DNA of 64,000 bases from Macrocystis pyrifera. Lineage: Eukaryota > Sar > Phaeophyceae > Laminariales > Laminariaceae. Below the pieces are notes generated by a model. It saw nothing but the letters and a program-made list of their open reading frames with translations, ran no database searches and was not told the origin of the DNA. The position numbers and the translations under genes were made by a program. Positions within the stretch are counted from its first letter, which is position 1. Each line of letters starts with the position of its first letter. The DNA is taken from NCBI GenBank assembly GCA_031763025.1, contig JASSKH010000016.1, positions 5,270,001 through 5,334,000 on the forward strand, in the 5' to 3' direction. This document shows positions 1 through 14,000 of this stretch, piece after piece.

Positions 1-330
1 GGAGATCCTATATTCGCTGTTAAATCATCTATTAGGTGATCTAGATCCTATTTTTGCGGAAATATCATGTAAATCATACCTTTGCCACTGGATCTAGCTC
101 ATCTACTGCAGATCCTATATTTGCCGTTAGATCATCTAGATGATTTAGATACCTGTGTTTGCCGTCAGACCACGTAGGATCCTACGACTTGCCGCCAGAT
201 AATGTACTGTAGATCCTCTGTTTGCCGTTGAACCATCCAGATGATCTACAGCAGATCCTATATTTGCCGTAACATCACGTAGATCCTACAGTTGCCGCCA
301 GATCATCTAGATCATCTAGATCATCTAGAT
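1..330. repeat. GATC-rich degenerate tandem repeat
   Basis: Units of about 40 bp around GATCCTATATTTGCCGTTAG and GATCATCTAGATGATC. Similar GATC-rich stretches recur at 9415-9680, 20395-20630, 43245-43500, 58660-58860 and 62515-62740, so this is a dispersed family. Confidence 0.7.
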
Positions 331-725
331 CCTATAGTTTCCGTTTTTGTATGTTGTGCGAGGACCGTATCCTACGGATTGTACAGGTGATACAAAGACG
401 ACGCATGCTACGGCAGAGGGGTACACCATTTTTTTTCTGGGGCTTGCCTCACTTCGAGGAGCTCGATACCATCAGCATGTAGATGCTGTTTTGGGAGGGA
501 AAACAAAATGAGTGCTACCCGACGAAACAATCAAACCCCCGCTGGCCTTTTTTCAAGAATACATCCCAAAATATTTCCGACACGAGAGTGAAACTCCGAC
601 GATTTGTTTTTGGGGCGGAGGATTTCCCCGTCATTCAGAAAACGTTTCAGCCAGTAAATGCTACCCCTTTATGCCCCTAGAACGGAGGACCATACCTGGT
701 AGTAAATAGGACCTACTGTATTGAC
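331..725. other. Unassigned upstream sequence
   Basis: No gene or repeat recognised. Short open frames are not supported. Confidence 0.4.
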
Positions 726-970
726 TTACGGGGGACCGTAGTAAATGGGACCTACTACTGTATTGACTAAAACCTATATACTGTATTCCCCTAATTTTAC
801 TAGTAATATTTACCCCTAATTTTACTGTTACAGGGGTCCATAGTTAACAGGACCAAATATTGTTCGTAAAAATAGGTAAATATATAGGTTTTTATGTATA
901 CCATAGGTCCTATTAACTATGGACCCCCGTAATAGTAATATTTGGTCCTATTTACTGTGATCCCCCGTAA
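726..970 (+). mobile_element. MITE-1 copy, interrupted by another MITE-1
   Basis: Type-A arms (TTACGGGGGACC and GATCCCCCGTAA) split by the type-B copy at 828-932. Confidence 0.85.
828..932 (-). mobile_element. MITE-1 type B, nested
   Basis: Arms GGGGTCCATAGTTAACAGG and its complement. Lies in the TTTTACTA segment of the host copy. Confidence 0.88.
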
Positions 971-1317
971 TAGTGTATAGCTCGTGTCTCATGACGTCAC
1001 ATGTCACATACATACATCCCACCCGGCAAAACACCATCTAAATCGTGCAGACATGTACATGGAACTGGGGATTTGATCTGTGTGTGTGTGTGTGTGTGTG
1101 TTTTTTTTTTCTATTATGCACGAGGGGAACATACATGGTAGCCCGAACCGAAACATGGTTGGTGAGGGTACGGGTATAAGTTAGTTTCAGGTCCATGGCG
1201 GGTTGTGAGCAATGCTATCTATTTCCCCCCCCCGTACTGCTGCTGTCGTAGAAAAGAGGTTTATATCGTCACATGAAGGCGTTTTTTGTTCTCAACTTGC
1301 CAGGTTTTGGTGTAGGG

Positions 1318-1640
1318 AGGAGGTCGGGGGGGGGGGGGGGGGGGGGGGGGGGGGCGGCGGTCGGGAGGGAGGGGGGAGGGTGTGTACTCGGTAGGGAATA
1401 GATATTATTCGATCTCATGCTTGGCCGTGGGCGTATGACCATAGACCCCCGCATCCCCTGCAATGCCGGGACGGAGCATGTCGGGTTTTCACCGACCGGC
1501 CAGACATTTGGTTGCACCAAGCGCGAAGCGAAACGTGGGGTGTTCGGCGAGTCGCATGAACGGTCGAGCTGCATCGTACTATTAGTAAGAACCGCTTGTG
1601 AGGCGGACTATCTTGCATATGGGTGACAAGGCCAGTGGAC
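1318..1640 (+). repeat. R2 dispersed repeat, partial, with G29 tract
   Basis: Left part only: CATGCTTGGCCGTGGGCG, GCCGGGACGGAGCATGTC, AAGCGCGAAGCG. Confidence 0.8.
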
Positions 1641-1798
1641 GTACCCATTTGTTGCGGCGCCTTGAGCCGCCCATGCGAGGCACGATCCATACGTACCGCT
1701 CTGTCCGGATATGCAAGGGCCGGTTTTATGAACTATGAATATGAAAATTGTCGGTATATTTTGGGACGGGATCAAGTGTGAAAAAACGCCAGTTGTAG

Positions 1799-2184
1799 TG
1801 TGGCCCGCGTTTGTATGGTTCCAACACTGCAATGTTGATGCCCGTGGGTGTGTGTTTCTCTTCATGCGCTTGAGTGTATTTCCCTCCCGACGTCTTTATG
1901 GGGTGTTATGTCTTGGGTGAACGGCATGTGTCGCCCGCGCATCCATAGTTCCAGTGCTTGGAATGTTGGCGCCCATGAACGAGAGTATGTCTCTTGATCC
2001 CTCCCGATGCCTACGGGTGTTTCGTCTTGGTGATGAGCGGCACGGGTCGCTCGCGTGTGCGTGGTTCCAATGCTGCGAATGTTGACGCCCATGCATGGGT
2101 CTGTTTGTCTCCTGATGCGTTTGAGTGTGTCTTCCTCTTTGGTGTCTTGTCTATGGGTGTTTTTGTCTCGGTGATGAACGACAG
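1799..2184 (+). repeat. Three tandem units of about 125 bp ending at the exon 1 start
   Basis: Units start near 1799, 1930 and 2050. Each ends in a version of GGTGATGARCGRCA; the last one provides the start codon and first codons of exon 1. Confidence 0.72.
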
Positions 2185-2287
2185 GGAACCGACCACTGGC
2201 CCTCCGCTGCGAATGGCGTCCAGCAGAGGCTTCTCTATTCTGCCGGAGACAGGTCTCCCTGACTCTCATGGCATCGACAAGCACGAG
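2174..2287 (+). CDS. TPC: TPC exon 1 (start codon, N-terminal cytosolic segment)
   Basis: 38 codons beginning MNDREP and ending IDKHE, donor GTAAAG, phase 0. The paralogous exon at 62850 has the same length with 19 of 38 residues identical, which supports coding status. The ATG could also be an internal Met if an unseen upstream exon exists, because the frame stays open upstream to 1994. Confidence 0.7.
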
Positions 2288-5200
2288 GTAAAGAAGGCTT
2301 CAATGGTGAGGCGAGAGGGGGGAGGGGGGGAGGTGGAAGGAGGGGGGGAGGAGGAAAGAGAGGGGGGGGGGGGTACTCGATAGGAGAGATGTACTCGATC
2401 TCATGCATGGCTGTAGTCGTATGACCATAGACCCTCGCATCCCTACAATGCCGGGACGGAGCATGTCGGGTTTTCACCGACCAGGCAGACATTGCTTGCA
2501 CCAAGCGCGAAGCGCCGTGAGGTGTCCGGCGAGTCGCATGAAGGGTGAGCTGCATCCTACTAAGAACCACTTGTGAGGCGGACTTGCATATGGACGACAG
2601 CTTCAATGAGTTAGTTTGATTTCCGGTGTGGCCACTTCCAGAGACAGCAATGGGAGTACGATGTATCTGCCTCTTGGGTGCCGTACCTTTAACACTACGT
2701 GATACGATCAATTCCCTTGTGCAGAGTAAAGGTTCTTTACTTCGCACAAATGATCTAACTAGACGACCAGCTGTGGGCGACCGCCAAAAAATAAAAATAA
2801 AACGGTACCCTGGATGTCTAGCTCACGTAGTGGGCGGCATGTTTTACAGTGTCGTTGCCAACCGACGCCAACCCAACCCATATATTAGAGGGGGGAGAGG
2901 AGGAGGCAGGAGGGGGTACTCGATATTGTGCATGGCCGGAGGGAGGGGGGGGGGGGGGGGCGTACTCATTTGTTGCTTGCCCTAGTCATTTGACCATTGA
3001 CCGCTCATCTCTGTCGAGACGGAGCACGGCTTCTACTCCTAGTAGAGACATCTCCAACATTTGGGCGCTCATCACGTGTTTCTTTACGTAATAAGAGTTT
3101 TTACTTTATCTTATCCCCCTGCTGTTTCGCAGCCTGTGGCCACCAGGTATTGTTACGGGGGACCATAGTAAACAGGACCTACGGTACATACGAAAACCTA
3201 TATATTTCCCTTTTTTTACCAACAAAATTTGGTCCTAGTTACTATGACCCCCCGTAATAGAAAAGGGGGCGGGGCGATATCATGCATGACCGCAGTCGTA
3301 CCCTATTGGGGGGGGAGGGTGTACTCATGTCATGCGTGTCCGTACTCGTGGACTGGGGGGGAGGCGGGGAGAGGAGGGGGGGGGGGGGGGGGACTACGAT
3401 CGTTGCCGGCCTTAGGTTTGGAGGTGGCGTTATTCTGATGCTTTCACTTTTTTACTCTTGTCTTCCCTAAGAGACGTATCATGTATTTCTGTCTTACCCG
3501 TATATGCCCCCCCTCACCGGCTCGCTCTCCCCCCCCCCCCCCCCCGCCGCCTCTCTGGCATGGCGCGCAGCTGGCCTCGTTCTACGTGAAGGATGCCCTC
3601 GCGGGGCGGGAGAGCCCGATTTGCATCCTCGACCAAAAATGCCTGGAGGCGTTAAGGGTGAGAGGCGGGGATAGGGGGTCTTCGATTTTAGAGTTGTATT
3701 ACTGGGGACCATAGTAAATAGGACCTACGGTACACAGTTAAACCTATATATGTACCTATTTTTACCCACAATATTTGGTCATACTTACTATGCATGGCCC
3801 CTCCTAATAGTTTCTACCCCTGTGGAGGCGTTATGGGTGAGGCGGGGATATATGGGTCGATTTCAGGGCTTCGTTAGTTTTTTTTTCCCTTTTGGGCGTG
3901 AGAGGGAAAAGCGAGAGTGACGAAGACATGCATGATATGTGTATGATTGTAAATAAGTTTGTTTTTTTTCGCTGGTAGCCATGCGTTTCGTTTTTGGGCT
4001 GTGAAGACCTTCAGTGCTGCTGAACAAAAAAAAAAAACGGCGGTACTTGTTCAGTCTTGTTTTCTGTTTGGTTTTTGTCTTCTCGCCAACAACAGAAAAA
4101 GTTGATGAGTACGTAAACGAGTACGTGAAAGTAAAAATACTCGCACTCCCGTACGTACTCTTTTTTTTTTTTTTTTTGTTCGTATGTTTTTGCGTCGTCG
4201 CGCAGACTCTGTCGTGTGCCGTATGCCCCACCGCACCACATCGCACCGCACCGCGCAGCATCTCACGCTACCGCACCCCACCCCCGCCCCCACCCCCCCC
4301 CCCCCCCCCCCCCCCCCCCCACCCCACCGCACCGCACCGCACCTCCACCACACCCTACCCCTCCCCACCTCACTCCACCCCCCCCACCTCACCACACCCC
4401 ACCCCATCCCACCCCACTATACCACACCACACCCCTCCCCACCCCACACCCCACTATATACCACACCGGACCACGCCACACCTCATCTCACCGCACTGCA
4501 CCCCACACTCCACCACGCCGGACCACGCCACACCCCATTTCACCGCACCGAACCCCGCCCCGCCCCGCCCCGCCCCCACCCCACCCCACCTCACCTTACC
4601 CCACCCCACCCCACCCCATCCCACCCCCCACTATACCACACCCCATCCCACCACACCACCACACCACACCACACCAAACCGTCTTACCTTAGCTTGTTCG
4701 GAACAAGGCATGGAACCACATGCTGAACGTGTGTACAATCATCCACCTGATAATGCCTATTATCGAGATTCAGAGATGCCTCCCCTGTATGGGGATGCAG
4801 CAGCTAGTCGACACCGAGGACGCCGACTCCCTCCACCAAGGTAAGCGAGGGCGCTGGGGGCACTGTTCATTTGCACACCGGGTTTGCAAATATATGAGTA
4901 TACCGGGTTTGCAAATATATGAGTATACCTGCAAACGCTTACGTACTACCAGGTATATGCTTCAATTGCACACCCGGCCTGCAAATGTATCTCTGCAAAC
5001 CCTGTACTGCTGTATGCTCTAATTCCACACCGGGTCTGCAAATATCGATCTCCACCCCCTTGAATGACGATGTGCTCTATTTGCAGACCGGGCATGCATA
5101 CATACCTCTGCACACCCTTCCGTACTGTATGCTCTTATTTCACGCCGGATCTGCAAGTGTATAAATCAGCAGGCCCTTAAGCACGATATGCTCTAATTGC

Positions 5201-8182
5201 AAACCGGGCATGCAAATATATCTCTGCAAACCCTTAAATACCTTATGCTCTAATTTTCACACGTGATTTGCAAACATAATTGCACGCCCTTACGTACGAT
5301 GTGCTCTAGTTGCAAACCTGGCACGCAGACACGTATCTGCACACCCTTACTTGCTGTATGCTCTAATTTTGCACCGGGTGTGAAGATATATGTATGTCCG
5401 TACGCCCTTACGTACTGTGTCTAAGCACGCACCGGGTCGGCTATTAATAGTACATATCCACACAACACCCTTACGCACTACCTGGTATGTGCTTCAATTG
5501 CTCACCGGGTCTGCAAATATACATCGATACACACTGACGTATGTGTGCTCTAATTGCGAACCAGGTCTGCACTAATATCTCTGCACACCCTTTTTACGGG
5601 GGGACCATAGTAGACAGGACCTACGGTACCCACAAAGACCTATACATTTCCCTATTTTTTCTAACAATATTTGGTCCTATTTACTATGGCCCCCCCCCCC
5701 GTAATAGTACTTTTTGGTTATATATTGTGTCGGTTCTTTTTCATCTGCAGGTACCATACTTGGTGCTGATTACAGTACACAGGTGCTGTACCCATTTTAA
5801 GACCACCCAGTGAGTAAACAAGTTATGTACGTGGTCTCATCTCAAAACAATGTAGTACCTGGTAGTCTTTCTATATTTTCTCCCGAAAAAAATGATACCA
5901 TACTATTATAGTTCCAGGTAGTTTTCTGTCGTGACTTTCAAGCCGGTTTTTCCTGGTCTCATCTTATTTTCTATTACGGGGGGCCGTAGTAAATGGGACC
6001 AAATATTGTTAGTATTTAATAGATAAATATATATAGGGTTTTTTGTGTACCGTAGGTGCTACCAGGTATTTGTTTACTATGGTCCTCCGTAGTATGTCTT
6101 AACCCTTTCAGGACTGCAGTCCCATTTTGGCGACAAACCACTTGAAGCACTATTATCAAGTGCTTCGTCCCCAAAGCGAGATTGCAGTCCCAAAAGCATT
6201 GTAAATAGTACACCGATAGAGTAGGTCCTCTCGTACAGTATTCCGGGGGATCATAGTAAATGGGACCAAATACTGATGGTTAAAGTAGGTAAGTATATAC
6301 GGTAGGTTTTTGTGTGCACCGTAGGTCCTATTTAATATGGCCCCCCGTGATAGCAGTGTTTGGAGCCGCGGCACGGTGCGGGTTGCGATCAGGGGGGTTG
6401 CGCTTGTGAGCCCAAACAATTTTTAGGGTCTTCGCTAAGAATTTTGGTTGAAACCGATTTGGTTGGGTTTCTTGTCGTTGTTGTTTTTCCTGGTACATAA
6501 AAATGACCCCAACCCACGAAACTTTCGGACCTATCTTCTCGAGGTCGTGGCAAAAAGTGACCAAAGATGGCACTTTTCACCTGATTTGTTTTTTGCGGGG
6601 TTGGGGTAAACTCTTGGGAAGGGTCCGCGGGTTGGGGGGGTCATTTTTATATGTTGGAAACGGAACTAAATAATGTCAACCGAATGGGGCGTCAACTAAA
6701 ATCTTCGCAAACGCGAGATTACTGAAGGAGCGGAGGAGCTGTGCCCGATATGGGTACGAGTAGCTGAGCAAATCCTCACGGTGTACGGGTTGCGCTTGTT
6801 TTGCCTTCTGCGGCGATATTTTGTGACCGGTTGAGCTCCTCAAGTGAGCAACTATTGGTGTATCGATTAGTGCGGTCATTGCGCAAGCGCGGGTATAGCA
6901 CGCTGGGCGGGAATCTCAGCATTGTTCAGACATCAACATGAAAGACGAAGCAAAGCGAAGGGGTCCTTACATTTCCGCCCATAGCGGTACATGGTTTGAG
7001 GACAATCACGGGGGGGGGGGGCATGGTGATCAGGACCCATCATACACACAAAAACCTATATATATTCCAGTAGTTTTACTCATCTTATTGGGTCCTGGTT
7101 ACTATGGTCGGTCGGGTTTGCGCGAAGAAACAAGCGTTCTGTCGTGTGCAGGGGGGTGATATGTTGAGCTCCTTGCTCTTGCGAGGAGGAGCTCAGAAAA
7201 GAATGAGGCACCGCCCCTACATGCCGCCAGACTTGATTGCTCGTCTTTCGATCCCGATGTGTACGTTCTGCTGCGGGTGACCATAGTAACTAGGACCAAA
7301 TATTGTCAGTAAACATAGCGAAACATACTGGTTTTTTGTATGTACCTTGGGTCCTGTTTAATATGGTCCCCCGTTCTAGTATTACCGGGGACCATAGTAA
7401 ATAGGACCAAATATTGTCAGTAAAAACAGCGAAACATATAGGTTTTTGTGTGTACCGTAGGTCCTATTTACTATGGTCCCCCGTATTAGTATTCGTCTTT
7501 TTCTGCGTGAGCGTGGTCCGGAAGTCTTTTCCCTCTCTGGATCACTTCTCGGCAGGTACCAATCCATGACAAGTCTTGCATTGCTCCCTCTACTTGGTAA
7601 AAGCAAGTAGCACCCGTCCCCGAGCGATGCTGTACAGTATGCGTCGATTTTTGCAACTCCCCGCCCTTGAACACACCGTACCGACGACACCCGATCACGA
7701 ACAGGGTGGAGACCAACCCCGCTTGGGTCTATGTGGCTGGAGTGCGCGATGTGCCTCTTCTACGCCTACGACCTCTACCAAGTCAGGATCTCGCGGTAAG
7801 GACAGGCGTGTTCATGAGGGGGGGGGCAGGGGATGCGCTTTGAACCAAGTCAGGCTCTTAAGGTATATAAAACATTGCGTCCCCGCTATGTCGAGCTCCT
7901 ACAGTAGTGGTCGGTGGCGAGGGGAGAGGAGGGGAGAGGGGAGGGGATAAGATGTGTGTTTTTGTACCAAGTCAGGATCTCGATAAACATATAGCGCGCC
8001 TTCTGGCTGTATCAAACTCCTGTAGTGGCGATCGCCCCCCCTCCCCTCGCCCATCCCTCTCCTCCCCTGTCTTTTCCCTCCACCTCCCCCCTCCTCTTCC
8101 CTTGCCTTCCCCCTCCCCTCCCTCCTGTCCCCCCCCCTCTCCCCAACATGCTCCTCCCCCACCCCCCACCCCTCTCTTCCTC

Positions 8183-8224
<42 letters not shown>

Positions 8225-11031
8225 TCCTCCCCTCTCTCCCCCCTCCCCCTTCCTCCGGACATAACAGTAGTACATACGAGCGCGCAGGGGTCAACGGCAG
8301 GCTGAGGAGGCGTTTCGCGTCGAAGATACCGCCATGGCAGCTGGCGCGGGTATGCATGGTGTTTGTCCTGTGGTCGGGGCTGGTTGCTAACATCGTCGCG
8401 CACTACGTCTTCCGGATCACTTGGCACAGGTATATGGTTTCGTGTGCCCGGGAGATAAAAAAGAGGCCGTCAAAACGGGGTTGGAATTTAAACTGTACGG
8501 TGAACGGTTCGGTAAACGGTACTGTAGACAGTGCGGTACACGGTATGGTAAAATGTGCGGTGAATGGTACGGTGCAATGTACGGTGAACGGTTCGGTAAA
8601 GCGGTACTGTAGACAGTACGGTACACGGTATGGTAAAATGTGCGGTGAAAGGTACGGTAAAATGTACGTTGAACGATACGGTAAACGGTGTCGTAAAAAA
8701 CAGCACGAAACATGTACGACAAGGGTGCGGCAAAAAAGGCGAGTTTTTTGTTTTGTTTTTTGTTTTTGTTTTGCTGGTTGCTGTTGCCGTTTTTTGTTGG
8801 TCGAAAAAACGCACAATAGCACGCAGCCCTGCTGAAAGTGCCCGACAACAGCAAGCACTACATAATCTGCCGGGAGTTGCCGGTTTTGTATTTTTCGATT
8901 CGGCTTTCTTCGCTTCAAAACAATTCGACGAAAATAAGCGGGGACGACTACTGCCTACTACTGAATCGCGTTTACCTTCAAGGGGTAGCACCTAATTGTT
9001 GTGCGGCTCTTTCACTCACTTGATTATTATTGTATATGAGCTCTGTATATACCTTACCCCACAACTGATTCAAAGAAAGACTGAAGCCGCGACCCGATGA
9101 GCAATTCCAAAGATTACTATTAACATGAATAGGTACTCGTGCATTACGAATATTAATTTTGTAGAAAAACGTTACTGGTATTGCAAAAAGTAGTTGGTTA
9201 AGAAGCCCGGTCAGTCAGAAGTCAGAAATATTTTAGCAAAAAAGTGCCACGATCCCGACATGTCGTATTATAGCACGCCTCAATTGTTGGGTGAAATCAG
9301 GGAGGACAACTACCGCCGTTTAGTTTGTTGTTGTTGTTGTGGTTTTTATTTGCTTGCTTTCGTCTCAGGCGGGAGTCGCTCAAGATTTTGGGTAGTCAAT
9401 GCTTTCACACTTGAGAGAGATCATCTGCAGATCTACGGATGTATCATGATCTAGATGATCTAGTTCCTCACTTGCCGTCGAGATAGGTTGTGCAGAGGAT
9501 CTGCCTTGTAGGACAGAGAGATCCAATCCAGCAAATATGTGATACAGTGTGTTAAACAGATTTTGCGACTCCCGCCTGGCAGCATGAGCTAGAAAAAAAC
9601 AATATCTGGAAATAGATGATCTATCTGCTTTGAAATAGAAGGGTGATCTGTAGATGATCTGTACTTGATCTGTCTGAGGTGTGATTGCTCTTTTTTTCGG
9701 GTTTTGGTGTACGAGAAAACTGGTTTCCCATGTGATGGTCCTTGGACTGAGTGTTCCGTTGTTGTTGCCCCGTGCTGGTTTGTGCACTTTGTCGCTGATT
9801 AGTGCTGTTGGGCCTATCTTGCCGCAACTTGATGCCGTATGCCTTAGGTAGTGTAGGTTCCAGTGGTCGGTTTTCGCGGCGTGTGCCTTTTGACAGAGAG
9901 AACGGTATGCTGCACCGGGACAGAAAACGATATCCCCCTGTTTTGGTTGTTCGCCTTGAAGACCTGGCGTAATTTGCTATATAGCGTCAACTGGCGGAAA
10001 ATACACCGGAATACCGTTTTATTTTTTTTTTTTCCCGAGGTGTTGCGGAAGCGCTTGGACAAAATATGTATATCCCAGGTATGAGGAAACCACTCTTGTT
10101 CTTTGAATACCATTTTTGTTTTTGTTTAGTTTCCGTTGTTTTATTTCCTTGTGTACCTTCGTCTCGGGCGGACCGCTCAAATTTTGGGAGTTGAATGATT
10201 TACAAGTTTTGGCTCGGATTTTGTACGGAACATACCAGGCCTACCACGTATCCATATAAGCATACCATTGTTTTGTTATTTATTGTTGTTTTTTCTTTCT
10301 TTTCTTTTGCCCGTCTCAGACACGAAACTTAAATGTGCCTTTTTTTGTTTTCGTTTATGGTTGTTTGTCTTGCGTCAGGCACGAAACATCCAAACGCCAT
10401 TTATTGTTTCTTCTTTTTTTTTTTTTGCATCCCCTTCTCTGCTTTGGTTTCAGGCACGAACCATGACAATGCCTCTTTCGTTTGCTTGTTTGTTTGCTTA
10501 TTTTTGCTTTTTTCGCTATCGTCTCAGGTGGACCCGCGTGATTCTGCCTTTCCTGTTCATCAGCCGGCGGACGTACCTCAAGCACTTTGTCAGTGGTATG
10601 GTTAGAGTGCTCCCCAGGCAAGAGAAGAGGGAGAGCGTCCCCCCTGCCCTCATCTCCTCATCCCTTGTTATGTACCCCGTTTTCGTTGCCATGTTTCCCG
10701 TTTTTATTTCCTTATCTGCACCTTGTTTTGCTCCGTTTCGCAGTTTCCGCTCATTTTTGCTCGTTTTGGCTCGTTTTTGTGTCAACTTTCCTCTCCTCTT
10801 TCTCCCCTCATTTTATTTCCGTTTCCCCTTCGTTGTTCCCTGGGTGTTTGCCTTGCCTTGCCTTGCCTTGTCTCTGCTCCTCACTGCTCTGCGTTTCTTT
10901 ACTCCACTGTTGTGGTTTGCCTTGACCTGCGGCGCATGGCCTTGCCTCACCGTGCCCTTCCGTTCCTTGCCTCGCCTTACTGTACGTACTTTCAACACTG
11001 CACGTTTGTTCTTCTTTTGCCTGTTGCTGCC

Positions 11032-11063
<32 letters not shown>

Positions 11064-14000
11064 CGTCGTCGATAGGATGACTCCTGTGTTTTTCCTGATG
11101 TCGTTCGTGGGCTTCTTCTACGCCTTCCTTGGCTACGTCTTCTTTCGTGGAGACTCGTGAGTACAACGAACACGTCAGACACAGCACACACACAAAAAAC
11201 ACTATTTATTACGGGGGTCCATTGTTAATAGGACCTTTGGTATACGTAAAAACCTATATATTCACCTGTTTTTACTAACAATATTTGGTCCTATTTACTA
11301 TGGTCCTCCGTAATAATTACCGTGCAACAACTATCTCACGGGTGATGAGACAACACACCACCTGCCACGAATTTCCGAGCCGAGTTTCTCCAAAGCATGC
11401 CTTAAGGGGGGGTGGGCACACAACAACGGAAATGGTGGCGTTGTAAATATCTCGACGAGACTTTTCTATGGACGCATGCATCGCTCGGCGCTTGCACCCT
11501 CCCCATTGTCGAAAAAATCAGACCCGAAGTTCGTCCGAGGGGTGGTGTGTGTTATTTACGGGGGACCATAGTGAAGAGGACCGAATATTGCTAGTAAAAA
11601 TAGGGATATATATATAGGTTTTTGGGTGTACCGTAGGTCCTATATGCTATCGTTCCCACGTAATAGCTTACCGTGAGTGTTAACCGTATACGGTAAGCAG
11701 CGGCACAGGAGCCGTGTGTCGCCGGTACCACGTGTGCGGGTCATAGGCCTCGATTCTTGCTCATGATCTGTAGTGGTGCACCTACAGCAGGAGAGTTTTA
11801 TGGGGGTCCTCAGTTGATTGTATTGATTGTAGTGTAGGAGCTCTTGTCGCCCCACCCACAACCTGACCTCGAGAGAAAAAAAAAAAAAACGAGAGACGCG
11901 TGCAAGCGATAGGGGTGTACGAGTAGCACGTTTTGGCGAGAGTATTTTCTGAATGACGGAGCTCCTTGACCCAAAGTCGTCGGAACAATGCCTTTTTCGT
12001 TTTGGAAATCAATTCCGTTTTTGGGTGCCGAGGCCGCCGTGGGATTGTTCATCAACCATTGCAGGTTGACTTTTTTTCCTAGAGCCAGCGTTTGGTTGAG
12101 GTGTAAGAGGTCCTCAAGCGCGGAGTCTTACAGAAAAAAAATGGTGCACCTCTGCTGCTGAAGCATGTGTTGAAAGTGCAATCCGATTAACAATGCAATG
12201 GCCCTAGGGTATGTATCGAAGAATACTACTGTAGAACACAAATTATGTTCCAGCGTTAAGTTTTGGCTAGTTCTTCAATGCCCTTAAGGCGCTCCGTTAG
12301 GGGCCTTAAGGAGCTCCGTTAGCGCCCTTAAGGTGCTCCGTTTGTAGCCTTAAGGAGCTCCGTCAGTGGCCTTAGAGAGCTCCGTCAGTGGCCTTAAGGA
12401 GCTCCGTTAGTGGCGTTAAGGAGCTAATGGCCTTTAGGAGCTCCGTCAGTGCCCTTAAGGAGCCAGTGGCCTTTAGGTGCTCCGTTAGTGGCCTTAAGGA
12501 GCTCGGTCAGGGGCCTTAAGCAGCTCCGTCAGTGGCCTTAAGGAGCTCCGTTAGTGGCCTCAAGGAGCTAATGGCCTTAAGGAACTCCGTCAGTGCCCTT
12601 AAGGGGTTAGTGGCCTTAAGGTGCTCCGTTAGTGCCCTTAAGGAGCTCCGTCAGCGCCCTTAAGGTGCTCCGTTAGTGCCCTTAAGGAGCTCCGTTAGTG
12701 ACGAATATTGTGGCCGAAAATAGTTCGTACTTGGTGTACCCACATATCGTGCCACGCGGCCCTCTAGGAGAGCGCTCCTTGCCGTAGAGTAGAGTAGAGG
12801 AGGTTTCGGTTGGGTGTTGATGTGGAGATGAGATACAATAATGTTGGGTGTTGAGATCGATTTTGACTATGCTGAGATTTAATCAGATGGCTGTTGAGAT
12901 TGACTATGCTACAAGACTGTTGAGCTTTTGGGGGAGATGACGGTTGATGTTGAGTAGGTGACTGTTGAGATGGGAGTAGGATTTACAATCTGTGAGTAAA
13001 AATCTTTGGGGGTGTTTTGGACTTGAAAATTGCGTAGCGCGGTCTGCACTTCGGAATCGTCGTCCGCCATTGAGAAATTTCCTCGTTCGATGCAAACGCG
13101 GCGCGGTTGCGTTTATGGCCAGTTTTGGCCCGTTTTCGCTGCGGTTTTGAGGTCAGGGCTAGGGTTAGGGGTTGGGTCTTCGCCCGTTCCTTGATCCCAA
13201 CAGGAAGCAAAATAACTGAACATCCTTCCAACCTAAAGATCCGTGCTCACATATTGTAAGAGGACAGATGACGATCTAATGTACGGTAGCTCATCTCTAC
13301 GGTATGTATCCTATGCTCGCTCTCATAATGTCCTGTGCAAGAGCCTTATCACACAGGTACATTCCACCCGGCGAGCAAGCACGCAAGAGCGCGTGGTGTC
13401 ATATATACCGCACCTTTCAAACATAATCGAGGTCGTGCAAATAATGTATATATATATATAAATATATCTAGATGATGAAATGGGGATCTGTCGCTCCCCG
13501 GAGGTGCCGACTATGCGACTTACTGGGTTTTCCATATTTGTAGGAAGGATTGTTGAATGCGGGATATGTTTTTTCTTCTCTGGGCGGGGGTCCCTCGGCT
13601 GATGCGGGCCGATTTGGCTGGCTTTCGCTCGACGGACTTACCTCGGCAAGCCGGCTGGCCATGATTTTGGTTTTGTTATCCGACTTAGCGACTAAAGTCA
13701 ATTAGTTGGCTCAAGGCACCTACCGATTAGTTATCAGTCGTGAAATCCTGCCGTCTCACAGCTCTAGTGAAGGGAGTTTGACAAGAGGCAAACCTGGCTT
13801 TGACGAACGGGGTGCTTCAATCAACATCAGGTGTAACTGCTGTAGCTCTTCCGGTGTCGGTTCCCCCCCCCCCCCCCCCCCCCCTCTTCTCCTGTTGTTC
13901 CCGCTTGCTCCACCACCGGTGGCGTATTTTTGTCCGTTTTATTCGTGCCCGTTGTGTTATTGTGTGTTTGTTCTCCTGTCCACTGTACCAGGTTTTTTTT

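Noticed and set aside
4014-4844. 276-codon open frame and overlapping Pro/His-rich frames
   Set aside because: Produced by the CCCA/CCGCA repeat; all frames are open there and only exon 3 at its end is supported.
7899-8427. Gly/Arg/Glu-rich and Pro/Ser-rich open frames on both strands
   Set aside because: Result of the purine/pyrimidine-asymmetric tract; only exon 5 at 8301-8429 is supported.
10268-11080. 270-codon open frame rich in Phe, Leu, Ser
   Set aside because: Pyrimidine-rich intron sequence; only the embedded exon 6 is supported by phase and family resemblance.
12275-12705. Regular 24-bp repeats resembling a CRISPR array
   Set aside because: Units are directly contiguous with no unique spacers, and the DNA is eukaryotic.
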